A stretch of DNA of 64,000 nt from the NCBI GenBank assembly GCA_004519485.1, contig CP038109.1:210001-274000 (forward strand), written 5' to 3'. Made by a program: the position numbers and the translations under genes. Of this stretch, positions 30,453 to 41,472 are shown piece after piece. The DNA is from Nannochloropsis oceanica. Its lineage: Eukaryota > Sar > Eustigmatophyceae > Eustigmatales > Monodopsidaceae. Under the pieces are notes generated by a model. That model was not told the DNA's origin. It worked only from the letters and a program-made list of their open reading frames with translations, and did not search any database. The first letter of the stretch is position 1, and the number at the start of each line of letters is the position of its first letter.

Positions 30453-33400
30453 ATGGCGTCGGGAGGAGTGGAGGATTGGCTTCGGACGGAGCTGCACGAT
30501 GTGGTGGGCTACAGCGACAAAACCTTGAGCCAATTTATACTGTCCCTGGCCAATAAGGCCACCTCTGCCTCAGCGCTGCACGGACAACTACTTGCGAGCG
30601 GGATTGACGAGGGCCCCCGAGTCCGCCCGTTTGCAGAAGCTCTTTTCCAAAGAATCGTACAAACCCAGGGGAAAGGCGGCACGTTACATTCTCGTGCGGA
30701 GGGATTTGGCAGGGCAGGGGCTGCGTCAAGCATGCGGGGAAGGCAGCCTACCAACGCAGATCTGATTCGACAGAGCCAGCAATACACGTTGGTGGAGAGC
30801 GACGACGAAGATTACGCCGTGGCCCTCGGTGGCGGGAAGGATGCCAAGAGTGTAAGTGGATCGTCGAAACCTATTAAGAAAGATAAGAAGGAGAAAAACG
30901 ACAGGAATGGGCGGCACTTGCGAAAAAAGTCTTGTGCTGGAAGCGACGAGGAAGAGGAAGAGGACATTTATGCAGTGCGGAAGCGCTTGCGGGACGTGAC
31001 GAGCAGCGCCGCGGCCAAAACTTCCCAAAATAAGATTGGCGAAGAATTGAAAGAGAGCGGGCAAAAGCAAAAGCAGCTAGACGAGGACATTCGAGAACGC
31101 GACGAGTTTGTGCAACGCATGCTGGAGAAAGAGGACCAGAAGACCAAGCGGAAGGCCCCAGGTGGAGGTCTGACGGCCCAGCAAATCCGCGAGCTGGCCA
31201 CGACAGGGGCCGTGTCCAAAGACGTGGAGGATTACCTGGATGATGCGCGCAAGGTATCGCGACGGGAGTACCTGAAGAAGCGGGAGGAGAAGGAGCTGGC
31301 CTTGATCGAGAAGGAGCTGCGGGATGAGGAGTTCCTTTTCGGGGACATAGAGATTACAGCGGAGGAGAAGCAGCAGCGGGAGGTAAAGCGAAAGGTGCTG
31401 GAAATCGCCAAGGAAAAGGATCGATTCGACACGGAGCACCGAGGCTACCGCATGCCCGAGGCCTACGAGACAGAAGACGGCAAGCTGGACACCAAAAAGC
31501 GGGAGGCGGCTTTGATGGCCCGTTACCAGGAGGAGGAGCAATACAAGACAGAACAGGAGCTTTGGGAGGAGCAGCAAGTAGGCGTGGCTTCCTTCCGGCC
31601 GGGGGCCAAGGATAAGGGTGCGGGAAAACTGTTGTCGGCGGAGGAGGCCGAATTAGAAGAGTTCCTATTTGAGAACCAGATCGACTTCGTCTCTGACCAG
31701 CTCTTAAAGAACAAGCTGGTGGGAGAGAAGAAGAAGCAGGAGAAAAGGAAAAACCTACGTGGGTTTGAGGAAGCTGAGACGAGCAGCACAGAGGCTTCGT
31801 CATCCGAGGAGAAGGAAGAAGGGGAGGGTTGGGAGGCCCGCGCTGGCAAGCCCCTGACGGAACTTGAGAAGCTGAAGGCGGGTCGGAAGAAGCTGCCCGT
31901 CTTCAAGTACCGGGAGGAGATCCTGGCGGCCATCAAGGACCACCAAGTGCTGGTGCTTTCGGCTGAGACAGGCTCGGGTAAGACCACGCAGATTCCGCAG
32001 TATCTGCACGAGGTGGGTTACACGCAGACGGGCATGGTTGCTTGCACGCAGCCCCGGCGGGTGGCGGCCATGAGCGTGGCGGCTCGCGTATCACAGGAGA
32101 TGGGCACCAAGATCGGACAAGAGGTGGGGTATTCCATCCGATTTGAGAATTGTACGTCGGAGAAGACGGCGATAAAGTACATGACGGACGGCATGCTCCT
32201 CCGGGAATTTTTGACGGAACCGGACATGGCTTCTTATTCGGTTGTGATCATCGACGAGGCCCATGAGCGGACCCTGCACACAGACGTCTTGTTGGGACTC
32301 TGCAAGGACATCTCACGATTCCGCGAGGACTTGCGGCTGATCATTTCCTCGGCCACACTCAATGCCGAGCGGTTCTCCAATTACTTTGACGGGGCTGCCA
32401 TCTTCACTGTGCCCGGGCGTATGTTCAGCGTGGACGTGTACTACACCAAGGCCCCCGAGGCTGACTATCTGGACGCGGCTGTTGTCTCGGTGTTACACAT
32501 TCACATCTCCCAACCCGTGCCTGGGGACATCCTGGTCTTCTTAACTGGCCAGGAGGAGATCGAGACTGCCGCCGAGGAGCTGACGAAGCGAACTAAGGGC
32601 TTGGGCTCGCGCATCAAGGAGCTGATCATTTGCCCCATATACGCCACGCTACCCTCGGAGCAGCAAGCCAAGATATTCGAGAAGGCCCCACCCAATGCCC
32701 GTAAGGTGGTCTTGGCTACCAATATCGCCGAAACCTCGTTGACCATCGACGGCATCTGCTATGTGGTGGACACAGGCTTCTGCAAGCAAAAGTCTTACAA
32801 CCCGCGATCGGGCATGGAATCCCTCATAGTCACGCCCGTCTCGCGCGCAGCTGCCGAGCAGCGCAAGGGGCGGGCGGGGCGCACGCAGGACGGCAAGTGT
32901 TTCCGGCTGTACACGATGTGGGCCTTCCAGAATGAGCTGGATGAAGATACAGTACCGGAGATCCAGCGCACCAACATGGGCAACGTGGTGCTTATGCTCA
33001 TGTCGCTGGGCATCAACAATATCCTGCAATTTGATTTCATGGACAAACCCCCCACCGAGGCCATCATGCAGGCCCTGCAGCAGCTCTACGCCCTGGCTGC
33101 CATCAACGAGCGCGGAGAGCTTACCAAGCTAGGCCGGCGCATGGCAGAGTTCCCTCTGGAACCAATGCACTCCAAGGCGCTGCTGGCCTCCGAGAAATAC
33201 AAGTGTGCCGACGACGTCATCACCATCTTAGCCATGCTTACAGTCGGTAACTCCATCTTTTACCGGCCCAAGGACCGTGCCGTACACGCCGACAATGCCC
33301 GCTTCAACTTCGCACGGGGCGGCGGCGGCGACCACTTGGCCCTGCTGCGCTGCTACCAGCAATGGGAGGAAAGCAACTTTTCCACGCAGTGGTGTTACGA

Positions 33401-33845
33401 AAATTTTGTGCAGGTGCGGTCCATGAAGAAGGCCCGCGACATCCGGGAGCAGCTAGCAGGGCTTTGTGAGCGTGTGGAGATTGAAGCCGTCTGCTCTGCC
33501 GACATCGATGACATTCGCAAAGCCATCACGGCTGGCTTTTTCTTCAACTGCGCCCGCCTCACCCGCTCCCAGGACTACCAGACCCTCAAACACACCCACA
33601 CAGTCTACATCCATCCCTCTTCTGTCCTCGCCCGGGACCAGCGGGAGGGCGTGCTGCACTCCCACCTGGTATACCATGAGCTGGCTTTCACGTCCAAAGA
33701 GTACATGCGCTCCATCACCCCGATCCAGCCGAAGTGGCTTTTGGAGGTGGCCCAGCACTATTACGACGCCGCTTCTATCGAGGACCTCTCGCATAAGAAG
33801 AAAGCGCCCAAGGCTACAGGCAAAGCCCCTGAGCCCGACCGATAA
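30453..33845 (+). CDS. DHX16: DEAH-box spliceosomal RNA helicase DHX16/PRP2
   Basis: One exon encodes 1130 residues (human DHX16 about 1041). The N-terminal 90 residues ([31 protein letters not shown]) form the PWI-like fold of this family, followed by 400 charged helical residues. The helicase core has motif [11 protein letters not shown] (about residue 509), motif II DEAH (601-604), motif [18 protein letters not shown] and motif [12 protein letters not shown]2 and OB-fold domains follow ([28 protein letters not shown]). PRP2 uses ATP to remodel the activated spliceosome before the first splicing step. The family could be confused with DHX8 or DHX15, but the PWI-like start and LLRECLxx-type context favour DHX16. 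The gene is intronless. Nuclear. Confidence 0.93.
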   Translation: MASGGVEDWLRTELHDVVGYSDKTLSQFILSLANKATSASALHGQLLASGIDEGPRVRPFAEALFQRIVQTQGKGGTLHSRAEGFGRAGAASSMRGRQPTNADLIRQSQQYTLVESDDEDYAVALGGGKDAKSVSGSSKPIKKDKKEKNDRNGRHLRKKSCAGSDEEEEEDIYAVRKRLRDVTSSAAAKTSQNKIGEELKESGQKQKQLDEDIRERDEFVQRMLEKEDQKTKRKAPGGGLTAQQIRELATTGAVSKDVEDYLDDARKVSRREYLKKREEKELALIEKELRDEEFLFGDIEITAEEKQQREVKRKVLEIAKEKDRFDTEHRGYRMPEAYETEDGKLDTKKREAALMARYQEEEQYKTEQELWEEQQVGVASFRPGAKDKGAGKLLSAEEAELEEFLFENQIDFVSDQLLKNKLVGEKKKQEKRKNLRGFEEAETSSTEASSSEEKEEGEGWEARAGKPLTELEKLKAGRKKLPVFKYREEILAAIKDHQVLVLSAETGSGKTTQIPQYLHEVGYTQTGMVACTQPRRVAAMSVAARVSQEMGTKIGQEVGYSIRFENCTSEKTAIKYMTDGMLLREFLTEPDMASYSVVIIDEAHERTLHTDVLLGLCKDISRFREDLRLIISSATLNAERFSNYFDGAAIFTVPGRMFSVDVYYTKAPEADYLDAAVVSVLHIHISQPVPGDILVFLTGQEEIETAAEELTKRTKGLGSRIKELIICPIYATLPSEQQAKIFEKAPPNARKVVLATNIAETSLTIDGICYVVDTGFCKQKSYNPRSGMESLIVTPVSRAAAEQRKGRAGRTQDGKCFRLYTMWAFQNELDEDTVPEIQRTNMGNVVLMLMSLGINNILQFDFMDKPPTEAIMQALQQLYALAAINERGELTKLGRRMAEFPLEPMHSKALLASEKYKCADDVITILAMLTVGNSIFYRPKDRAVHADNARFNFARGGGGDHLALLRCYQQWEESNFSTQWCYENFVQVRSMKKARDIREQLAGLCERVEIEAVCSADIDDIRKAITAGFFFNCARLTRSQDYQTLKHTHTVYIHPSSVLARDQREGVLHSHLVYHELAFTSKEYMRSITPIQPKWLLEVAQHYYDAASIEDLSHKKKAPKATGKAPEPDR

Positions 33846-35994
33846 ATGTAACGACGAGAGGGCCGAACACACAAATGACATGTACAGATAGATGGAGACA
33901 GATAAATGTGCCCCTTGGATAGAGCGAAAGCGATTGACTCGACATACCAAGACAAAATACACTTGAAAGATTAGATGAGGATGTTTTTATATTCCTTCAT
34001 TCCTGTTGTGTTGCAGTGGTCCGATTAAAGCCTCAATTATTTAGGCTTCCATTGTCTTGTCTTTTTGGAAAAGAGTTTAATGTGCACAATAGCTCCCTCC
34101 CTCCATTCTCTCCTTGTCACACCTTGAGTCATCATCTAGCTCACGTCCGATCAATTAATTATGTACAGTCGATGCTTGAGCACGCATCGTTGTGCGACGT
34201 GGATGAACGCGAAAGAACAAGATCACATGCAGAATATGTCTTCTAGTACACAAAATATGTCTTTAGTCTATGCAAATAGGATTGGCAGAGAATACACTAC
34301 CACCAGCTAAAGGGACTCTTGCCCTACAAGTTCAATTGCTGACCTGCCAAACACGTGTGCGCCGCTGACAGTGTCAGTGAAGGCGGCACTGCTGCGGGCC
34401 CTAATCTTTCCCTTCTCCCTCCAGTACGGTATTCGGTGCATGCGGCAGAAGAGGACGACGCGAACTGTTTGTAGAAAAATCTGTTTGTTTTCGAGGTCGT
34501 GGGTAGACCCAGGGCCTCGGCAAAGGCATCGACCGAATGGCTGCATCAACCTCGTGGTATTTCAAGGAGTGGTACAGGCGGAAGGCCCCCTGGCTGATGC
34601 GCTCGAGGCAGAATATAGCAGCATGTGTGCTGGTCACTACAACACCTACAGCTTTGAGGAGAAAAATGGCAACACCCTCCCGCCGGAATGTCTCCTTGAC
34701 ACAATTTATGACGTAGAGCTTGCAAGTATGAGCCGCGTCGTGCAAGAAGGGATTGTTTTCCCGTCCAAGCACTCTAAGGAATCGATCGCAACAACCTCTC
34801 TGAAGGGCGAAAGCAAGTCCCGCGCCATGGCTACCAACACCAGCTAGCCGTGTTAAAATGTGCTTTACCGCCGCAACTTGGACTCGATTGTCAAGGGGGA
34901 AGCGGGGTTGGCAAATACCTCGGCCCGCAGGTCAATCACTTCCAAAAGTTCCTCAAGGCGAGTGAATGACTTGACGACCACACAGATAAAGGGGCTGCGT
35001 AGATTCATCCGGTCGACTTGCTGCTGCTTACTGAAGTTACGTAACCACAGAATGCGCCTTGACATCTGGTGTCGGGGCTACTACCGCCGAGCAACTAGGT
35101 GCCGTGGTGAAAGTCTGAACGATAGCACGGAGCACCATTGTCCTGCAAGGAGTTTGCGGTGGTTACATTCTTGCGCGCGGCTCTTGTTGTCAATCCCCTT
35201 CTGTCTGTCCTCTGTGGGAGGGCGCCTCAACTTTCTCCGTCATCAAAGCGAGTGTCTCTTCCACCGCAGCGCTTCGGTGGATGCCCACAACGAATAAGGG
35301 GATATGCGAAGCATCCGGCCACGTAGCAAACCGCTGTGCGTTGAAGTGCCAGAAGGGAAAGCTGCGCTGTGCGTTTAAATGCCAGAAGGGAAAGCTGGGC
35401 ATGAGAAAGGCTTGTTGAATTTGTTGGTGCTGATGATGATCGAAGAACAATCTGAGGCGTCTGGATTTGCAGCTTGCGGCACGCAATAGGATGGCGTTTG
35501 CACGCGAAGGGGAAGGTCAAGGACCGCCTCCACGTATCAGGCCGCTCGTAGCACCGTGCCAACCGAAAATTGCGCCGAGCGAAAGAGAGTGCTCCACTAA
35601 CTGAGTCTCAGTCTTGAGAGTCGTCACCTATGAATCGCCAAGAATGATCTGACATCTGGGCCACTGGTATGGTGAAATGTATACCGCACGAGGAGGCTTA
35701 GGCTTAAGAGACTAGTTGTACGGCACCTTGAATGTGAACGCTCTCACAGGAAACAGCAATTACCTTTGTCCCCGTGAGGAGGCTCAGCTTGCCTCACAAC
35801 TGATCACAATGTTAGGTTTCCCGCCGTTTTTAAGGTGGCGTGGACGTGAAAAACAGTCAAGGAGGTGGTCAAGACTTACGCCTCGTTCTCATCGTAGCCC
35901 ACTTACCCCATACTCACAGGCGCCATTACCCCTTCACTGCTTCGCCTGATCTCGCCATCATAACAATATACTATCTTCCTGCGCAATCAAGCAG
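33846..35994. other. Intergenic region with a few ambiguous frames
   Basis: This 2.15-kb stretch lacks a gene I can support. A plus-strand frame at 34371-34847 (its second half reads LADALEAEYSSMCAG...) and overlapping minus-strand frames at 34401-34772 and 34865-35065 (SPFICVVVKSFTRLEELLEV) look mildly protein-like, but they conflict and match no family I know. They may be remnants or exons of a lineage-specific gene. A 33-base tandem repeat lies at 35332-35397. The promoter and 5' end of the coiled-coil gene occupy the right end. Confidence 0.45.
35332..35397. repeat. 33-base tandem repeat, two copies
   Basis: Units at 35332-35364 and 35365-35397 both read CGCTGTGCGTT, then GCCAGAAGGGAAAGCTG, and differ at three bases. 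It reads open on the minus strand as repeated SFPFWH(L/F)NAQR, but no gene is established there. Confidence 0.9.
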
Positions 35995-38900
35995 ATGGAC
36001 GACCTCAATCCCTTTCGGGCACAACGCAGGTAAGTTCCACAAGCGTAAGAGTGAAGTGAATTGATTGCTATGGTACTAACCCGCCATTAAACAATTCACT
36101 ACCGCCCACAGGCTGGCGCGCACACCGCCATTGAAGCCGAAAGTGCCTGTAGCGGCGGTCGAAGCCCCGCCGCTTTGGCCCAAAGTTCAGTCGCCGCCAG
36201 CCCAGAACATGCACCACTTTGTGCCAAAGGGACCAGCTATAACTACGCAGCATCACCAGCAACCGAGGATGGTGCACTCCCCTCCTTTTTTAGCGGCACA
36301 GCAACAACAGCAGAAGGTGGTGCGCTCCCCTCCCGTTCCCACTCTTGCCCGCCTTGCCGCCCGTCTGGCCGCAGCTACTGAGGCGCCTGTCGCTGCCCGC
36401 ATGTCCTCCTTGCTCGAAACCCCCGAGCTAGCGCCCTCCGCGGTAACAGCAGCGTATGAGAAGAACGAGACTGCAGCGGCCGAGAGTCCGGGCAGCCTTC
36501 GTACCACTACCACCAAAATCGTCACAAAAACTGCCATACTGGGGGAAGCGCAAGCATCCGGCACCCCACCCCTCGTCGAGACGCAGGCTGCGGCTCCTGC
36601 GCCGCTTCCCGAGCACATCAATTTAGCGACGCCTACTACCACGACGGCTGTCACCGCGATGAGCGACACGACAGTCGACCCCAAGCAGGCGCAAGACGTG
36701 TCTTCCGTCGTCACGAGCAATGAAGCAAATTCCCCGCTGCCACAGTATTCAGTAGCAGAACCAATGGTGTCGGTCCCATCAACGGAAGAGCTCGTCGTGA
36801 AGGAACCGCCGTCATTAGAAGTGCAGAAGAAGGTCAACTTCGTGGAGGCCGCATTGCCGGTTGCCAAAGCGCAACATGAGTGGCAGCAGCACCACCAGCA
36901 GCAAGAGCAACGATCTGAGCATGACGTCTCGGCGACAACCTTTGTCACTCCGTCCGTCGAAAAAGCGTTGCCATCTTCGCCGCCCGCGGTCTCCTCCCCG
37001 CCTGTTTCTGCAGCTTTCCAGCGACCTGCTTATCCTATGCCCGCCATGCCCGCGGTGGCGCCATGGACTGCCCCGGACCCACCCTCTCGAGATGCCCCCT
37101 CGGCGAGAAGCTTGATTACCAACATCCTTTCCTCCGCCTCATCATTCTCAAGGGCCCCGATCAGGACGACGACTGCCGCCTCGACGACATGCATAGCGAC
37201 AGTCTCCCCCCGCATGGCGGAGCAGCCCTTGGGTGCCAAAGTTTCTGCTCCTGCTCCCGGCATATCCACAAAAACGGTCAGCCAGCCCTCTCCATCTTTG
37301 CCGGCGGCGCAAGTGGCCTTCAGCATTCGCAACTTCACCCAGAGCCTGAAAAAGGGCCCCCCAATCGCCGAAATAAAGCCGGTAGTTGTGACAGTCGATC
37401 TTACCAGCACCCAAGCGACAGTAAAATCCATGGAGGAACAAGAGGAGGACGCGTTGGATGCCCCTATTGCCATGGTGGATATGTCCTCTTCTGTACAGTC
37501 TGCGGAGGGCAAAGCCATGGCTACTACTAGCGCCCTTCCTGCCGTTCTGACTTTCATGCCTTCTGCTCCTGCTTCTGTTCCTGCTGCTGCTCCTGTTTCA
37601 GCGGCGGCGCAAACGGAGGTGGTGGTAAAAGAGACGCCTGAAGAGGAAGACCTGGTGACGGCGGCCAAGGCCACACTGACGCAGCAGGAGGCGGAGCTGC
37701 AGGACGAACTAGCCAGGTTGCGTGCGGAGTTGATGCAGCAAAAGGCCGAGTCACAGCGTTTAATGGAATCCTGGACACAAGCCCAGGAAGCGCTCAATGA
37801 GTCGGGCGCCGAATTGAATGGCGTGCAGAGGGAGCGACGACGCTTGAGCGTGGACGTGAGCCGTCTCACCCAGAATTTGACGACGACCGAGGAGCGCATT
37901 CCGCTGCTCTTGGAGGAAACGGATAAAGTCCGTATGGAGGCCCACCGCATAAAAATGGAACAGCTGAAGGAGCGGTGTGAGCTCACTGCCTCGGTCCGCG
38001 CCTTTGACCGGCTGTGTGAGCTGGAACGGCGACTCAAGATCAAGCTCGTACACCAAGAGGCAGCCTCCTACGACGCACGATCAACCTATTTGCGCGACTA
38101 CAGAACCATGTGCTCTTTTGGACGCACTGTGTCACTTAAGGCCTTTGAGCTGATGGGTCGGGTAAAGGAGGGTGTGGGCAGGGTGAAGGGCGCCATGCAG
38201 GTCCAGCGTGGGGAGCTGCAAAAGCAAGCGGCCGAGGCTAGCCAGCAGGCTGCCCACGCCTCAAAAGTGTCGGCGGCTGAGATCATCCATCTTGCGAATC
38301 GTGAAGTAGATCAGCAAAAGACGCTACAGAAGGTGGAAGAGGGAAAAAAGAAAGCTGAAAAACGGCTGGTTGAGGCGGAAAAGCGCGCAAGCGAGGAGGT
38401 TCGGCGCCTGGAGAGCATGGTGTCGTCCCGCGGAAACGAAATCAAGAAGTTGGAGGACGAGTTGAAAAAGCTTCGTCGCGATGGGTCGAAAAGGGCAGCG
38501 CTTGCAGCCAAGGCAGCGAAGGCGGTAGTCAGCAACAAGATGAAGGCAGCGCAGAAGACTGTGAAGAAGGCAGAGGAAAAGACAGAGGAAGAAGACAGGG
38601 AAGAGGACGAGCAGCAGCAGCAGCAGCAGCATGAAGAGGAGAGAGAAGAGCCGGAGGATGAAGACGTGCCTCTTGTAGCGACCAAGGCCAAAGGCAGCAG
38701 AAAGCGTACCACGAGCAAAGCCAGACTGGAGAAAGCCTCCGCGCCCAAAAAGATTGCTCCACGCCGCCAACCGAAAAACAGGGCAGCAGTGAGGTCGGCA
38801 CCCGTGTCCCAGCGGCAGGACGTCGAGGCAGAGCAAGTTGAAGCGGTGAAGACGACCCCAGTAGTGGCGACGATGGTCACAGCACATTCTTCTTCTTCCT

Positions 38901-39538
38901 CTTCAGGTCTACCATTCTCGTTTGCCGAGGCCGTGGATGCTATTCCGGACGTCATGGAGGCCCATGCCGACAAGGATGTCGAAGAGGAGGTTCTTCCCGT
39001 CTCCAAGCGCGCCGCATTCCGTGCTTCAACCAACAAGCGTGTAATGCAGGAGATGCAATCAGAGGAGCAAACGACACAAGCAAGCGAGAACTCGCCGGCC
39101 GCACCTTCCTATGTCAAGAGATCCCGCGGTGCCTCTCTGTCTGAGCCGGTACAGGAGCTGACAGCTATGGCGAGCCCGCAAGCCCCTGCAGTCACAACTA
39201 TTAAATCTCTGCGGCGTAGATCCTCGCGCAATAAGAATGACTTACCGGTAGCCTTGCATGCTGCAGCTGCGCCGCCCCTGGGGGAGCAGTCAAAGAATGC
39301 GGTGAACGAGCAGGCTCAGGTGCCCACCTTTGCGCCGGTCACCATGAAGAAGCCCGCGGCCGTGGTAAAGGCTCCCAGTGCGGGGCCTTCTGCGGCCCCT
39401 TGCACGACATCCATGACAACCATTAAGCCCGCGGCAAAATCCAGCACATTGAAGCACTCGCAGGGATCCAAGAAGAATACGATCTTCTCCACATTCATTA
39501 ATAAGGGGGCTATCCCCAAGCTTAAAAAGCAAACATAG
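35995..39538 (+). CDS. Large coiled-coil protein with disordered ends, function unknown
   Basis: I join exon 1 (35995-36029) to 36112-39538 across an 82-base GT-AG intron (GTAAGT donor, CCCACAG acceptor, phase 2), giving 1153 residues starting MDDLNPFRAQRRLARTPP. Residues up to about 500 are disordered and rich in Pro, Ala, Ser and Thr. About residues 515-830 are a long coiled coil (QQEAELQDELARLRAELMQQ, then KKKAEKRLVEAEKRASEEVRRLE). Next come an acidic EED/Gln6 stretch and a Lys/Arg-rich segment (GSRKRTTSKARLEKASAPKK) that could be a nuclear or DNA-binding tail. The end (KKNTIFSTFINKGAIPKLKK) is distinctive, with hydrophobic residues set in a basic context. The family is not recognised; a structural role in nucleus or cytoskeleton is a guess. 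Confidence 0.8.
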
Positions 39539-39847
39539 CCTGTGTGGGAAGCGTGTATCTTGCGTGTATCTTGTATGTACTGGTACGTTGATAAGGCTGA
39601 TGGGTGGATCGATCGAGGTATGGAAAGAGAGTATTGGTCAAGAAGACTGAGCGAATGAATATTTAAATTTAAAGACAAAGAAGGGGTACAAGCGAATGAG
39701 AACAACAAATGTGGAAAAGGACACAACGAACCGTAGAGACTTAAGTCGGACAAAGCACAAAGATCCGGTAGGAGAAGAAATTAGCACGGACATGTAAAAG
39801 TATTTACGAACACCTGAACTTCAGTCTTTTTGCCTCTCATTCTTCTT
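39539..39847. other. Short convergent intergenic region
   Basis: About 310 bases hold the 3' ends of the coiled-coil gene and the MoeB-rhodanese gene. A TTTAAATTTAAA stretch near 39661 is the only notable sequence. Confidence 0.6.
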
Positions 39848-41287
39848 CTAGTACACGGGCAATCGTGCGTCTATCTCTTGTGCCCACGCTATAATGCCTC
39901 CGTCTAGGTTGACCACATTGGGAAACCCCAACGCTGCTAACTTTTGACAAGCCTGTGCCGAGCGGCCTCCCACTTTGCAGTACACAAGAATGTCCTGATC
40001 CCTCGGAAGCTGCGCTGCCACTCGTTCCACTTCCCGATGCGGGCAGAGAAGGTCACTGAAAGGCAGCGTGGCGATCTCCGCCTCCTGTGGCAGCCGGACG
40101 TCCAGCACAAAAGGGGCCCAACCGTCCTCCTCAAACTTGCGCCGTGCCTCCTTGACCGACACACGTTTGAACACCGGCTCAGACAATCCTTGCTGCATTT
40201 GGTGTCGCTGTGTTCCACTACCGCTACTGCAAAAGCAATCGTAGTCGATGAGGGAAGTGATTTTGGGGGTATTCGGGTCCGGCTGCAGGCCGACCTCACG
40301 GAAGGTCATGTCAAGGGCATTATATATGAGGATACGACCGGACAGTGGCTTCCCAACACCTGTGAGAAGCTTGAGTGTCTCTGTGGCCTGAATGCAACCA
40401 ATGATTCCTGGCAACACCCCCAGCACGCCCCCTTCCGCACAGGAAGGCACGTCGCCCGGCGCAGGAGGAACGGGCAGCAAGTCCCGATAATTAGGCCCGC
40501 CCTTGTAGTTGAATACAGACGCCTGGCCTTCGAACCGCAAGATGGCCCCGTACACTAAAGGCTTCCGCAGTATGACGCAGGCATCATTGACTAGGTATCG
40601 AGTGGGGAAATTGTCTGTGCCGTCCACCACGACGTCGTAGGGAGCCAGAATGCGCAAGACGTTCTCCGAAGTCATCTTCTCCTCGTACATGTCCACCTGC
40701 ACGTGCGGATTCACCTCCCTGATTCGATGCTCCGCCGAACGGACCTTGGCTTCCCCTACATTAGACTGGCCATGAATGATTTGTCGTTGGAGATTGGACA
40801 CGTCCACCTCGTCGTCATCCACGATGCCCAGGCGACCTACGCCCGCCGCGGCCAAGTACAGTAACAAGGGAGACCCTAAGCCCCCCGCTCCCACGCACAG
40901 AACCGAGCCACCCTTGAGCTTCCGTTGGCCTTGCATGCCAATCTGAGACAGAATGAGATGTCGGGAGTAGCGCTTGATCTCGTCCAGCTCTAGGTCTGGT
41001 GGTGGCAGGGTGGAAGAGGCGGAAGAGGGGGAAAAGGTTGCAGCAGCAGCAGCAGCATTCTGTCTAGCAGCGGAAAAGTCGGACGGCAATTGCATGCACG
41101 TGAAGGCTCTCCTGTAAGCCTTTCCTGCTCCGAGTCTTTCTGTGGGGAGCATAGAGATCCAGGCTGCTGTTGTGGTGCGTGCGGATGTCCTAGTAGTGAA
41201 GTGCTGGATACGATGGCTGGGGCGATATGTGGTAGGGCATGCGAGTGCGAGCCCCCCTGCCACCACGAAAGGGCACCACCATCGCAT
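39848..41287 (-). CDS. Cyanobacterial-type MoeB/E1-like adenylyltransferase with rhodanese domain, N-terminally extended
   Basis: One exon encodes 479 residues. Residues 1-95 are an extension starting with a hydrophobic signal-like stretch (CPFVVAGGLALACP) and then Ser/Thr/Arg-rich sequence, suggesting organelle, possibly plastid, targeting. The E1/MoeB domain (101-355) has the ATP loop GAGGLGS (133-139), NLQRQIIH, and DGTDNFPTRYLVNDAC. The rhodanese domain (about 375-479) has the loop CKVGGRS (Cys437). It activates a small sulfur-carrier protein (MoaD/ThiS/Urm1-like) by adenylation and may pass on sulfur. The two zinc-binding CxxC pairs of eukaryotic MOCS3/UBA4 are missing: GGPNYRDL and QPDPNTPK stand in their places, as in cyanobacterial MoeB proteins as I remember them. 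The ending ARLPVY is also cyanobacteria-like. This favours a plastid-derived copy rather than MOCS3. Confidence 0.9.
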   Translation of the reverse strand: MRWWCPFVVAGGLALACPTTYRPSHRIQHFTTRTSARTTTAAWISMLPTERLGAGKAYRRAFTCMQLPSDFSAARQNAAAAAATFSPSSASSTLPPPDLELDEIKRYSRHLILSQIGMQGQRKLKGGSVLCVGAGGLGSPLLLYLAAAGVGRLGIVDDDEVDVSNLQRQIIHGQSNVGEAKVRSAEHRIREVNPHVQVDMYEEKMTSENVLRILAPYDVVVDGTDNFPTRYLVNDACVILRKPLVYGAILRFEGQASVFNYKGGPNYRDLLPVPPAPGDVPSCAEGGVLGVLPGIIGCIQATETLKLLTGVGKPLSGRILIYNALDMTFREVGLQPDPNTPKITSLIDYDCFCSSGSGTQRHQMQQGLSEPVFKRVSVKEARRKFEEDGWAPFVLDVRLPQEAEIATLPFSDLLCPHREVERVAAQLPRDQDILVYCKVGGRSAQACQKLAALGFPNVVNLDGGIIAWAQEIDARLPVY

Positions 41288-41472
41288 GGATGTGCCTGTG
41301 TCGATGTATCATTGATGCAGAGAGAGAGCGTGTCATTGTAGACGCATAGAATACGTGGCATTAGAGCAACGCAAAGGAAGCAACAAATGGCTGCCCCTGG
41401 CGCATACGAAAATGTCATATGTCCCCATGCTTTTTCTTGTTTTTTTCCTTTACTGCACAAAAGCTTACAGCG

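Noticed and set aside
34371-34847. 158-residue plus-strand frame
   Set aside because: No recognisable domain and it overlaps a similar-length minus-strand frame; neither is clearly better.
39848-41287. Calling the E1-rhodanese gene MOCS3/UBA4
   Set aside because: Both zinc CxxC pairs are absent and the sequence follows cyanobacterial MoeB proteins more closely.
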